Assembly (NCBI RefSeq): GCF_002812205.1
Contig: NZ_NPEA01000007.1
Span: 248,001 to 312,000, forward strand
DNA length: 64,000 bases
Direction of reading: 5' to 3'
Source: Leptospira neocaledonica
Lineage (GTDB): Bacteria; Spirochaetota; Leptospiria; Leptospirales; Leptospiraceae
Part shown: in pieces, positions 20,410 to 29,196 of the stretch
How positions within the stretch are numbered: position 1 is the stretch's first letter
Layout of the letters: each line of letters starts with the position of its first letter
Notes under the pieces: generated by a model
What the model was told of the DNA's origin: nothing
The model's database searches: none
Seen by the model: the letters and a program-made list of their open reading frames with translations, nothing else
Position numbers and translations under genes: made by a program

Positions 20410-20423
20410 CTAACTGCCTATAT

Positions 20424-20435
20424 GGGATGTATCCC
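20424..20435. promoter_or_regulatory. Candidate TetR operator (palindrome)
   Basis: GGGAT-GT-ATCCC is a perfect inverted repeat 15 bp upstream of the TetR start codon, in the space shared with the divergent gene at 20603. Assignment to this TetR is inference from position. Confidence 0.4.
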
Positions 20436-20602
20436 GACCTTCGACTAATCAGCCAAGCGCATTTTTACTTTTTAGATCCACTTTAATCTTGCCTGTTCCG
20501 TTTATTTTCACAATATGGTGATAAGTAAGTGAATGATTACATGCGGTTTTTTTGATCCTTCCGGATTGAGATCCCGCAAAAAAGGGAACTTTCTTCAAAT
20601 TT

Positions 20603-22300
20603 ATGGTTTGGAATTCGTTTTTTAAAAAAAGTTTCAATAGAGATAGAATATTTGTTTCTCTGCTCATTTTGTTAAACGTATTCCTTCTACTTCCCGGATC
20701 CGGAGGGAATGCAATCTTAACTCAAGGGGACGAAACGATGCATATCGCTACGATCCGTGAGAGTTTAGCCTCTTCTTCCTATCTTTTTCCTAAATTCGAA
20801 GGTGTTTTAAATCTCTACAAACCGCCCGTGCTATTTTGGCTCGGAATTTTTTCAGACAGTCTTTTCGGCGTCAGCTTTTTTGCGGAAAGATTTCCTTCCT
20901 TTCTACTTTTTTTCGGGTCCTCTGTTCTAATTTACTTAGGAATTAGAAGGGCAGGAGGAAGTCCTAAACTAGCGTTTACAATCTCTTCTGCTTATACTCT
21001 GACTCTCGGAGTGTTTAAATTCTCTAGATTAGTGATGATGGAGTCCTTATTGACATTTTTCATCATCTTAGTTTCTGTCACGATTTTAGAATTCAGGCTC
21101 TCTAAGAAACGAATCTGGTTATTTCTTGGAGGTTTCTTCTCCGGAATCGCAATTCTAGTGAAAGGCCCCGTATTCCAAGTTTATAGCGGGATCATTTTAG
21201 GATCTTATTCTATTATTGGGATTTTCCTTCTTCACTCAAACGGGGGATGGTCAGGCAAAAAAAGAATTTGGAAGGAACTCCTCTCTCACATCATCTTTCA
21301 TCTTTCTTCTTTGGTCGTTCCGATAATTTGGATTCTAGTCCTTCTTTCTTATTCAGAATTAGGAAAAGAATTCTTAAAAATCTTTCTGTTCACAGAAAAC
21401 CTTGGGAAATTTTCTACCGCGACAGCTAACCAGTCGGAGTGGATTATCCCGATTGGATTTTTACTTTATAGTTTTCCTTTTAGCCTGGCAGTGTTCTTCG
21501 GATTCTATTCCAAATTATTCTACAAGCCGAAGTTTTTGAGAGAAGTGGTCGGGAGTTCCTACCTCTGGGCAATTCTCGCCATCTGCTTGGTCCACCTGGC
21601 ACCGAACCGTAAGGATTTTTATTACCTTCTCCCTTTGATTCCCTTAGCATTTTTGGGGATCGGATTATTCTTCATTCGAAAAAAGGAATATCAATTCTCG
21701 AGATTATTATCTTTGAACTATTTCTTCTCTTTCGGAATCAGCGCCTTGGTTTTAGTCGGAATGTGGAGTTTTGGTATTCTTCTGGGCCAAAGTATCTGGG
21801 CAGAATTGATATTCACAATATTCTTACTTTTGATTTTTTTATGGGGCAGAAGGATCCAAGCCAACAGGGAGGGAGTTCCTTCCACCGCGACATTGAACTT
21901 AGTTCTCGCAGCAGGTTTACTCTCTTATATCCAATTTTCCATTCTTCCCAGAGTGAACCTAAGTGAGATTCCGGAGAATGGACCATTCACGAACGCAAAA
22001 CAGATTTGTATAGTTTCGGAAAATCCTTGGACTGCTCTTACTTTTAGAAACGCAATCCCAGGTGCGGAAATCACTCATTCTGTTCCGGGTGCGGATCGGA
22101 ATTGTGTGGATGGAAATAGATACCTTGTCTTTTTCCAAGAGCCGAACCCCATTCCATCCGGATACCAGCTTCTCCAAACGCAAACAGTTTGGAAAAGAGA
22201 TGTTACCCTGAAGGAACTCCTGAGCCCAACGAAAGGGAAGGAATACGTGTATTTTTATAGGCCTTCTTGGAATAAGAATTCCGAATTGGAGAGTCGATGA
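20603..22300 (+). CDS. GT39/ArnT-like membrane glycosyltransferase
   Basis: A 565-residue polytopic protein of the GT-C superfamily (ArnT/PMT type), which transfers a sugar from a polyprenyl-phosphate donor at the outer face of the inner membrane. The first extracytoplasmic loop carries TQGDETMHI, the Asp-Glu expected of the GT-C catalytic loop, then LYKPPVLFW, typical of ArnT-like enzymes. About ten to eleven membrane helices follow, then a soluble tail of about 120 residues. Lipid A or another envelope lipid is the likely acceptor (inference). Its end overlaps the next gene (ATGA). Four copies of the 11-mer lie inside. Confidence 0.85.
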   Translation: MVWNSFFKKSFNRDRIFVSLLILLNVFLLLPGSGGNAILTQGDETMHIATIRESLASSSYLFPKFEGVLNLYKPPVLFWLGIFSDSLFGVSFFAERFPSFLLFFGSSVLIYLGIRRAGGSPKLAFTISSAYTLTLGVFKFSRLVMMESLLTFFIILVSVTILEFRLSKKRIWLFLGGFFSGIAILVKGPVFQVYSGIILGSYSIIGIFLLHSNGGWSGKKRIWKELLSHIIFHLSSLVVPIIWILVLLSYSELGKEFLKIFLFTENLGKFSTATANQSEWIIPIGFLLYSFPFSLAVFFGFYSKLFYKPKFLREVVGSSYLWAILAICLVHLAPNRKDFYYLLPLIPLAFLGIGLFFIRKKEYQFSRLLSLNYFFSFGISALVLVGMWSFGILLGQSIWAELIFTIFLLLIFLWGRRIQANREGVPSTATLNLVLAAGLLSYIQFSILPRVNLSEIPENGPFTNAKQICIVSENPWTALTFRNAIPGAEITHSVPGADRNCVDGNRYLVFFQEPNPIPSGYQLLQTQTVWKRDVTLKELLSPTKGKEYVYFYRPSWNKNSELESR

Positions 22301-22647
22301 GCCCAATCTCTTTTAGAAAAATTTTCCCTTATCTTCCCATTTTCGTTTTGGGTCTGGCCGTGGGCACATTTATCGCCTTCAAATATTCCAGAGGAACTGT
22401 AGTCCAGTCCGGTATGGAATGGGAAGGAAAAGAAATTTGCCTGGATTATTGCGATAATCTTGCGAAATGTACTAAGCAAGAATTTCCACAAACTTCTGAA
22501 GACCAATTGTATAAGGTGGAAAACGCCTGTTTAAGAGGTTGCAGGAAACATTTCGACAAAATGCAGGTATGTCTTCAGCCAACGAAGATGGCGAGTTGTT
22601 CCGAATTAACTTCTTGTTTGTTCGGAGAATTAAAAAAGTACTATTAA
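22297..22647 (+). CDS. Membrane-anchored Cys-rich protein
   Basis: A 116-residue protein with an N-terminal membrane helix (YLPIFVLGLAVGTFIAF) and a periplasmic domain holding eight cysteines in CxxxC/CxxxxxC-like pairs (EICLDYC, LAKC, ACLRGC, VC, SCSELTSC), presumably four disulfides. Small Cys-rich envelope proteins of this kind are common in Leptospira; the function is unknown. Its ATG overlaps the stop of the glycosyltransferase gene (ATGA), so the two are translationally coupled and may act together at the envelope. Confidence 0.8.
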   Translation: MSPISFRKIFPYLPIFVLGLAVGTFIAFKYSRGTVVQSGMEWEGKEICLDYCDNLAKCTKQEFPQTSEDQLYKVENACLRGCRKHFDKMQVCLQPTKMASCSELTSCLFGELKKYY

Positions 22648-22654
22648 AACTTTC

Positions 22655-23230
22655 TTAATACTCTCCTTTCCAGAAACGATTTACCTTTTTTACGTAATCT
22701 TTCGTTTCCTTATAAGGAGGGATTCCTTCGTATTTTTGGACTGCTCCCGGCCCAGCGTTATAAGCCGCGATTGCCATATCGGAATTTCCGAATTTTTTCA
22801 TCATATCCGCAAGGAACTTAGTCCCGCCTGCGATATTTTCTTCCGGATCAAAAGGATTTTCGACACCTAAAATATCCGCGGTACCGGGCATGAGCTGCAT
22901 CAGACCGATTGCGCCCTTGGAAGAAACTGCATTCGGTTTAAAATTGGACTCTGCCTTGATCACAGACTTGACGAGGTTCGGATCTAAATGGTTTTTATAA
23001 GATTCCCTTTCTATAATACTGGTTAGGTCCTTGGGAGTCGGATCATTTTCCTGAGAGAAAATTCCCTTCATTTTGGCGTCCAACTCTTGGGAAAATTCTG
23101 ATTCGATTTTTTGAGGTGAAGGATCTCCTTCCTGGGCAGGAGGTCTTGGCTGAAATCTCTCGGTGATTCCTTGGATTTCCTCCATTCTGGAGACAATTCT
23201 GCGATAAGATTCTAAATCATCTAATTTCAT
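22655..23230 (-). CDS. Lytic transglycosylase (SLT domain)
   Basis: A 191-residue murein lytic transglycosylase with a Slt-type catalytic domain in the C-terminal 120 residues. The catalytic glutamate is E94 in VIKAESNF. It is followed by SSKGAIGLMQLMPGTA and the substrate-groove block IAAYNAGPGAV. The N-terminal 75 residues are helical and polar, and I see no signal peptide, so export is unclear; an upstream start does not offer one. It is convergent with the Cys-rich gene (7 bp apart). A copy of the 11-mer lies 11 bp upstream of its ATG. Confidence 0.88.
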   Translation of the reverse strand: MKLDDLESYRRIVSRMEEIQGITERFQPRPPAQEGDPSPQKIESEFSQELDAKMKGIFSQENDPTPKDLTSIIERESYKNHLDPNLVKSVIKAESNFKPNAVSSKGAIGLMQLMPGTADILGVENPFDPEENIAGGTKFLADMMKKFGNSDMAIAAYNAGPGAVQKYEGIPPYKETKDYVKKVNRFWKGEY

Positions 23231-23393
23231 ACAGGCCTTCTGGAGTTCCTACCTAAGCCAAACTGGCTAATCTTCACATCCTTATTATGTCTCTCGGACG
23301 AAAACTTGGATCCGTTTAGTCTTTTTTACAGGTTTTAGAAAGGAAATCCAAGGGTTTCTTGAAAAAACCCGGCGCTTAAGAACGATAGACCGC

Positions 23394-25694
23394 GTGATAG
23401 AAATAGAGATAGTCACAACACCAAGGCTCACAGCCTTTCCGGTATTTCTGGCCTTCAGCCGAGGATACTTTGAAGAAGAAGATGTACTCGTCAGAGTGCG
23501 CGCACTTAAAAGTTACGAAGCAGTTCTCGCTCACCTGAGAGAAGGCAGGGCAGAAGCGGGAGAAATTCCTTTCACCGCATGGGCACACCAACAGCTCAAA
23601 AAAACTTCTCCCCATTGGACTTTTTATAGAGGGATCATTTTATCCTGTTTGGTGCATGGATTTTATTCCGCATCTTATATGGAAGCCGAATCTATCCGAG
23701 ATTCGTATCATAGTTTTTTACCGATTTTACATCCGTATTCATTGGATAGGTTCGTAGCAGAGGAATTTTTCCGTTCCGAAAATTATCATCGCAGAAAACC
23801 AGTACCTTATCTAACAACAAGGCCTACATTACTCGCTCATGAGTTCATTCGTGCGGAGTGTTTGGGGGCGGCCGCTTCTTTACAAGAGTATCCATTTTTT
23901 GGGGAGAAGGGCTACTGCCTCACGGTGGAAAACGAAATTCCGCCATATTATTTACCTACAAATATGCTCGTGTTCACTGGAAGATTCGCTTCTAAATTTC
24001 CGGAAGAAGCAAATAGAGTTTCCAGAGCTATCAAAAAGGCAATGGAAGATTTAGCAAATCATGTCGCTTACGAAGGAGATTCATTCGTGGCAGATTGGGT
24101 AGGTCCTTGTCCTTGGAAGCCGGGAGAACTGGACGGATTTTATAGAAGGCCAGTGCCCGAGCTTGGAAAAATTTTATCCGGAATGCCTTCTTTCGAAGAT
24201 GTACGTTTCGTGATGGAAATGTACGGAAAAACATTTCCTGGATTGGACGGAGGTAAAAAGGTCTTAGAAAATCTGGCACATTCAGTTGCGGATAATCCTT
24301 TTCCTAAATTTCCTTCTTCGATCAAACAGACAAATTCCAAACTCTATCATAGTTATTATTCCAACGGAAAAGCAAAGTTCGGAAATATGGTAAAAGATAT
24401 TTCTCCGCTCAGAAGTTTGGTCTCTGAAATGAAAGAATTGGCACTTTCTCTCTTTTTAGGAAGAAGAGAAGTTTCTCTGGACACACAACTTCCCAAAAGT
24501 CCGTACCTTTTTATTCGTTCCACAGTGAATGCAATATTAGATTATTTGAATCAAGAAATCCGCGATATAGAAGAGAAGAATAAAAGACTTTCTGAAGACA
24601 ATTATCTCTTGGAAACAAGACTGGATATAAGCGACCTGAAACGCCAAACCACGGAAGAAAGATATCGTTATATGTTCGAGTTTGCGACAGATGCGATGAT
24701 CATAGTAAACGCAGACACAAGAATGATCGTGGATGCAAATAGAAGATTCAGAGAAGTATCCGGATACCAAACCTCCGAGATTAAGAATATAAGACTAGCA
24801 AGAGTTCTTCCGGATATTTTGGAACAAACGGAATTAAAATCTCCCGGAGGGAAGGACCAAAACATGACTTTCATTCCGGAAGCAGGTTTGATCTTAAAAG
24901 ATGGTACTAAATTTTCTGTCGGTTTGAGCGTAACCGGATTCAGTGCTGAAACCAAAAGATTTTATCAGATCCAAGTAAATGATAATGCATTAATTCTGGA
25001 ATCCGAGAAGATCAAACACGAATTTATATCCAATATATCTCATGAACTTAGGTCTCCAATGACCAATATCCAAGGATATTTCGATCTTCTGTTTTCGAAT
25101 GATCAGCTTTCTTTAGACAAGGATCAGAAGGAAATGACCGACGTGATCCGCAAGAATGTGAGAAGATTGAATTTTCTGATAGATAACCTTCTCCAATTGG
25201 AAAAGAAGGATTCTCAAACTTCCGAAGAGATGTACGAAATTTTCGATCCGTTAACTGTGATCGAAGAAGTATTGTATATCAATTCTCCTTCCGCATCCGA
25301 AAGTGGACTGACTGTTACTACTAATTTTTCTGACGGGTTGAAACTAAAAGGAGTGAGATTCGAATTTTCACAAATCGTCACGAATTTTTTCGTCAACGCG
25401 ATAAAATATACGGAAAAAGGCGGGATCGATGTCTCTCTTAAAAAGCTTGCGGATAAAAAAGTAGAGGTTCGATTTACGGACACAGGAATCGGAATAGATC
25501 CTAAATACAAAGAACTGATCTTCGAAAGATTTTTTAGGATACCGGACCAAAGGAATAGAACCGTGGGAGGTACCGGACTCGGGCTTTCTATCAGTCGAAC
25601 TTTAATTAATAAAATGGGAGGAGAAGTCATCGTAGAGCCAAACCAAAAAGGTGGCAGCATTTTTAAGGTGATTTTACCTTTGTATTCTGAATGA
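23394..25694 (+). CDS. Soluble histidine kinase with NrtA/NMT1-like binding domain and PAS domain
   Basis: A 766-residue sensor. Residues 1-290 resemble NrtA/CmpA/NMT1-type substrate-binding proteins (VTTPRLTAFPVFLAFSRGYF, then AEAGEIPFTAW and AHEFIRAECLGAA), but no signal peptide or membrane span is present. A coiled coil (about 380-420) leads to a PAS domain (about 420-525), then HisKA with H550 in SNISHELRSP, and HATPase_c with the N box NAIKY, FTDTGIGI and GGTGLGLS. The start is GTG at 23394. A periplasmic-binding fold is thus used as an intracellular ligand sensor. The next gene overlaps by ATGA; no response regulator is adjacent. Confidence 0.88.
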   Translation: MIEIEIVTTPRLTAFPVFLAFSRGYFEEEDVLVRVRALKSYEAVLAHLREGRAEAGEIPFTAWAHQQLKKTSPHWTFYRGIILSCLVHGFYSASYMEAESIRDSYHSFLPILHPYSLDRFVAEEFFRSENYHRRKPVPYLTTRPTLLAHEFIRAECLGAAASLQEYPFFGEKGYCLTVENEIPPYYLPTNMLVFTGRFASKFPEEANRVSRAIKKAMEDLANHVAYEGDSFVADWVGPCPWKPGELDGFYRRPVPELGKILSGMPSFEDVRFVMEMYGKTFPGLDGGKKVLENLAHSVADNPFPKFPSSIKQTNSKLYHSYYSNGKAKFGNMVKDISPLRSLVSEMKELALSLFLGRREVSLDTQLPKSPYLFIRSTVNAILDYLNQEIRDIEEKNKRLSEDNYLLETRLDISDLKRQTTEERYRYMFEFATDAMIIVNADTRMIVDANRRFREVSGYQTSEIKNIRLARVLPDILEQTELKSPGGKDQNMTFIPEAGLILKDGTKFSVGLSVTGFSAETKRFYQIQVNDNALILESEKIKHEFISNISHELRSPMTNIQGYFDLLFSNDQLSLDKDQKEMTDVIRKNVRRLNFLIDNLLQLEKKDSQTSEEMYEIFDPLTVIEEVLYINSPSASESGLTVTTNFSDGLKLKGVRFEFSQIVTNFFVNAIKYTEKGGIDVSLKKLADKKVEVRFTDTGIGIDPKYKELIFERFFRIPDQRNRTVGGTGLGLSISRTLINKMGGEVIVEPNQKGGSIFKVILPLYSE

Positions 25695-26365
25695 ATCAAA
25701 AAAGAACATATCTAATCCTATCCGTATTCATCGTCTCCTTGATCGGAATTTTTTATCTTCTATTTCCGGAACCTTCTGCAAAAGAAAACACATATTACCA
25801 AGGCGGACTCTCGGAAGAGACCTTGACTAGAAAAGAAAATTCTTTATTTGAAGGAGGATCCTTCTTAGACTTTTCGGGACATGTCGAAGAAACCGTAGCC
25901 GGCCCTGTCGCAGTCGTTTCTGAGCCTGATTCCAAACCTACTAAAACAAAATCGTATTTAGAAAGTTTAAGTCCGGAAGAAAGAGCAAAATTATACGATC
26001 AACTTTACGAAAGATTCAAACCTCTTACCGAAAAATTCCCAAACAATTCTCTAATTCCTAAAAAACTTTCGGAAGAAGAAACCGCTAAAAAGAAAGAGAA
26101 TGAAGATCATTATTATAGAGTACAAAGAGAAATTTTAGAAAGAAAGGACGTTTCGAAAGAAGAAATGTCCTTCTACCTAAATACAAAACTAAAAAGATCC
26201 GACGACATGTTGGAGATCTTGAAGTATGGGATGGAAAATTACCAAAAATTAGTGGGAGAAAATCCTAAAAGTGCCAATCTAGAATATGAGAAACTTTTAA
26301 AGGAACGATTGGATGGACTTTCTAAGAGTAGGGAAGAAGTGATTTCTGCCCAAAAAGGAAATTGA
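25691..26365 (+). CDS. Membrane-anchored hypothetical protein, coupled to the kinase
   Basis: A 224-residue protein with an N-terminal membrane helix (YLILSVFIVSLIGIFYLLF), a polar linker, and a charged helical domain (residues 95-220, rich in Glu/Lys). There are no catalytic motifs. Its ATG overlaps the stop of the NMT1-like kinase, so translation is coupled and a shared role is plausible. The topology would place the helical part outside the cytoplasm. I do not recognise the family. Confidence 0.75.
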   Translation: MNQKRTYLILSVFIVSLIGIFYLLFPEPSAKENTYYQGGLSEETLTRKENSLFEGGSFLDFSGHVEETVAGPVAVVSEPDSKPTKTKSYLESLSPEERAKLYDQLYERFKPLTEKFPNNSLIPKKLSEEETAKKKENEDHYYRVQREILERKDVSKEEMSFYLNTKLKRSDDMLEILKYGMENYQKLVGENPKSANLEYEKLLKERLDGLSKSREEVISAQKGN

Positions 26366-26367
26366 GT

Positions 26368-27132
26368 TTAAAGACTTTTACGTTTTCTTTTGGAAGTTCT
26401 TTTGTTTTGAGGGACTTTACCTTTTTTTGCGGCCGGTTTTCTTACCGAAGGTAATTTCATTTTATTTAATGTGCGGATCAGATGCACAAGTTCTTCCTGA
26501 TTCAAAACGGAAAGAATAGAAATTACTTTTTGAAAGCCTATTTGTTGTAAAAGGCCTACCGCGTTTTTAGTTCCCAAAGATTTCAGCAAGGCCGGGATCT
26601 CCGAGATAGATCTTTTGCGGATCCATTCCGCACATTCTTGCGGAGTTAAAGCCTTGGTTAAAGGAACGAAATCTTTTACCGGCAGAGTTTTTGTCAGTTC
26701 CAGAAAAGAATCTATACCTATGGCATTCAAATAAGCAATCGCAGAATCCGGCCCGATATTCGTTAAGATTTCTACGATCGTTTTAGAGCCGATTGTATTA
26801 TTGATCTTAGAAACATCTAAAGGAGAGATAGACTCCGCTAAAAATTTCAGATCCTTGAATCCTAAATGTTTTACATAATACACAAGATCCGATGGAACTG
26901 TATTTTGAATCAGGTCTACTAGGACCGATTCTTGGATGGATTGTAAAAGAGTAACGATTTCCTGTTCACTCAGATTTTGGCTTAAGAATAAAAGTCTTTT
27001 ATGATCCACCTTTTCCGAAATAGAAAACAACGCTTCATAACCTAAATTACGGAATAACTGGAAGGATTTTTGAGGCCCTAGTTTATCCAGGTATTCTAAT
27101 GCGTTTTGGATGGTGGAAATTACCTTCTTCAT
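26368..27132 (-). CDS. Helical-repeat hypothetical protein
   Basis: A 254-residue protein made of repeated helix pairs of about 35 residues; units such as LTNIGPDSAIAYLNAIG and LKSLGTKNAVGLLQQIG recur through residues 10-215. It ends in a very basic tail (RKPAAKKGK..KRTSKRKRKSL). The repeat style is reminiscent of MgtE-N or HEAT-like superhelices, but I cannot name a family. Its start overlaps the stop of the next upstream gene by 4 bp, forming an operon with the two - strand genes before it. The basic tail suggests nucleic-acid or membrane-surface contact. Confidence 0.75.
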   Translation of the reverse strand: MKKVISTIQNALEYLDKLGPQKSFQLFRNLGYEALFSISEKVDHKRLLFLSQNLSEQEIVTLLQSIQESVLVDLIQNTVPSDLVYYVKHLGFKDLKFLAESISPLDVSKINNTIGSKTIVEILTNIGPDSAIAYLNAIGIDSFLELTKTLPVKDFVPLTKALTPQECAEWIRKRSISEIPALLKSLGTKNAVGLLQQIGFQKVISILSVLNQEELVHLIRTLNKMKLPSVRKPAAKKGKVPQNKRTSKRKRKSL

Positions 27133-28028
27133 CCCAAAATATCCGTAAGTATATCGAGAACTAAAGGAGAAAGGGATCTTTTAGAATGGACCTTTCTAAT
27201 ATTAGACGCTAGATCTTCGGAAATTTTACTGATCCATAGATCCAATTCAGGTTCCGAAAGTCCTATAAATTCTTTCAAAGTTTCTTTTCTATAATGATTC
27301 AGTAATGTATCTCTGCTGACTGAGTATAAATTTTCCATCGCTCCACGAACTTTTTCATCGCTTGCGATCGCTCTTCTGATCCGATCCGTTCCCGCACCGA
27401 ATCTGGAAGTTTCTAATCTTCCTAGATCGTTAAAACCTGTTTGGAAAAGTATTTTTAAAGTGTTTCGGATCACTGCTTGGATCTCTTTAGTTCCCGAACC
27501 TATGGAAACGAAATCAGCAATCCTTTCTGTAAACGTAGGTAATAAGGAAGATAGGAATTGAGAGATTTGTTTTTCCAAACCTGCCGCTTGGAAAACCCCA
27601 TGCAAAGGATTTATCTTTTTATGAAATTCGTTTAAAACCTTTTCCAATCCTTGGGAGAAGATCGCCTGAACTTCAGGTTGATTCAAAATTCCTAGGATTA
27701 GATTTTTAGAAGGAGCAGCCTGTGTCCCTGCTATAAATTCTACGATAGAATTCATAGATTCTTCGGAAAGGAATTCATCCGCGGAAGAGTAGGGGAATGC
27801 CTTCTCTATTGGAAATTCTTCTGCCAAAACTTTTAGTTTTTCTTCAGGAAGACGGACGAGTCCCAAAGCAGAAGGAGAGAGTGAAAGATCTTCCGGAAAA
27901 ATTTCCTCTAAGCTGGATCTAAATAAAAAATGTAAACTTTTACGTACGCTGTTTTCCAGAACTCCGGGTTTAGTGATCCAGTTCTCTACCCTAGTTTTAC
28001 GGGAAACAAATCTTTTCCAAAATGCCAA
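27129..28028 (-). CDS. Helical hypothetical protein
   Basis: A 299-residue, mostly helical protein of unknown function. Two regions (about 80-140 and 190-260) have the pattern of small helical bundles. There is no signal peptide and no catalytic motif. It is placed between a PlsC-like acyltransferase (10 bp upstream) and a helical-repeat protein (4-bp overlap downstream), so the three are probably co-transcribed. A role linked to membrane lipid or to the acyltransferase is inference from position only. Confidence 0.75.
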   Translation of the reverse strand: MAFWKRFVSRKTRVENWITKPGVLENSVRKSLHFLFRSSLEEIFPEDLSLSPSALGLVRLPEEKLKVLAEEFPIEKAFPYSSADEFLSEESMNSIVEFIAGTQAAPSKNLILGILNQPEVQAIFSQGLEKVLNEFHKKINPLHGVFQAAGLEKQISQFLSSLLPTFTERIADFVSIGSGTKEIQAVIRNTLKILFQTGFNDLGRLETSRFGAGTDRIRRAIASDEKVRGAMENLYSVSRDTLLNHYRKETLKEFIGLSEPELDLWISKISEDLASNIRKVHSKRSLSPLVLDILTDILG

Positions 28029-28038
28029 ATATTACTCC

Positions 28039-29178
28039 TCAGGCGCTGATCGTGGACCAAACCGTATCCAATTTAGGAAGATGGTACGTGAGTTGGTTTC
28101 TGTGATATAAGACCAGATTTTTTTTCTTTAAATTATGAAGATCTTTCGGGATCTGAAATAATTTTTCCAAAAAAACTATATCATTTCCTTCTAATTGGAC
28201 GAACCCACCTTTTTTGGCCTTCTCTAAAAAAGAATCGAATGCATGTTTCAATGCTTCCGTTTTGAATTTTTCGGAAATATAAATTTCAGGATGAGTATTC
28301 TTGATCTTCTCCGCTAAGGATAGTAGAATTGAAAATAATTTCTCCTTACTTTCCTTTGCTTTTCCTTCGAATTTTAGGACCATATAAGAAGCCAAATTTC
28401 CGGCCGTGATCGTATAACCGCTTCCTAATTTTTCTTTTACTATACTCGAAACCTGATCTGCGTCTGCATTTTCCGGAATCGGGAATTGTCCCCCATAACC
28501 TATATGGAGTTCCGATTTTTTGGAAGAGAAATAATCGTAAGTCAAAGTGAAAGATGTAAAATTCAAATTTTTGAATTTAGATCTGAGAAAAAAGACTCCC
28601 TTTTTCACCTGAGCCATATACCCATCTTGGTTAAAAACTCCTTCCGGAAAAAGGAAAAGATTTCTACCTTCTGAAATTCTGTCGGATAGATAACCCCATT
28701 CTTGGTCTACCATATCCCTCAAAAGTCCCTTTTTCAAAAGTTCTCTTGCATTGTCTCTGAATGGTCTTTTGATCGGAACACAACCGATATAATCCATATA
28801 TTTAGGAATAAGTCCAGATTTATCTATGAGTAAGAAGATAAGTTTGAGAAGCCCTTTCGGTTTGAATTCCTTCACTAAAAAATCTTTTCCCAATATATCT
28901 TCTCTGGCTGGGATCGCGAATTTAATGGAAGGATGAACATGCGGGTAAACGGCCGCAAGAGCGGGAACATCTCCCTCCCAAACATGATTGGCCATTAGAA
29001 TGGACGGATAGGGGGCATCTAGGATTTTTTTAGGATTACTTGCAGGAAAATGTTCTTCGAAAGCATCGAATAGAATTCTTCTCGCCTTGAATACAATTTT
29101 GATCATAAAACTATAAGTCTTAGTTGTATATACAGGCTGAACTTGTTTCGAACTTTCTTTTTCGGAAATGGAAGTCAT
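28039..29178 (-). CDS. PlsC-like acyltransferase (LPLAT superfamily)
   Basis: A 379-residue member of the glycerophospholipid acyltransferase superfamily. The catalytic HX4D motif is H65-VWEG-D70, directly after ILMAN. GCVPIKRP at about 130 is the block that contacts glycerol-phosphate in the family, and FLFPEGVF is the EGxR/S-like block with Gly. The C-terminal 150 residues have no clear match. It transfers an acyl chain from acyl-ACP/CoA to a lipid acceptor at the cytoplasmic membrane face. It lies between alr and two helical unknowns on the same strand, with gaps of 10-18 bp. Confidence 0.82.
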   Translation of the reverse strand: MTSISEKESSKQVQPVYTTKTYSFMIKIVFKARRILFDAFEEHFPASNPKKILDAPYPSILMANHVWEGDVPALAAVYPHVHPSIKFAIPAREDILGKDFLVKEFKPKGLLKLIFLLIDKSGLIPKYMDYIGCVPIKRPFRDNARELLKKGLLRDMVDQEWGYLSDRISEGRNLFLFPEGVFNQDGYMAQVKKGVFFLRSKFKNLNFTSFTLTYDYFSSKKSELHIGYGGQFPIPENADADQVSSIVKEKLGSGYTITAGNLASYMVLKFEGKAKESKEKLFSILLSLAEKIKNTHPEIYISEKFKTEALKHAFDSFLEKAKKGGFVQLEGNDIVFLEKLFQIPKDLHNLKKKNLVLYHRNQLTYHLPKLDTVWSTISA

Positions 29179-29196
29179 GCAGTTCCTCTTCTCTTT

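Larger units (their letters stand above)
10673..23252. repeat. Array of 17 copies of the 11-mer GWAGGAACTCC
   Basis: Copies on the + strand start at 10673, 12332, 13261, 15527, 15988, 17270, 17543, 19538, 21271 and 22210. Copies read on the - strand occupy 10966-10976, 14408-14418 (GCAGGAACTCC variant), 15370-15380, 15902-15912, 21552-21562, 21872-21882 and 23242-23252. Twelve lie in coding sequence, in all three frames, and five between genes. Only two more copies were found elsewhere (2106-2116 and 47084-47094). The count was made by eye and may miss a copy. Confidence 0.85.

Noticed and set aside
25214..25699. 161-codon - strand frame in the kinase gene
   Set aside because: Antisense to the well-conserved HATPase domain.
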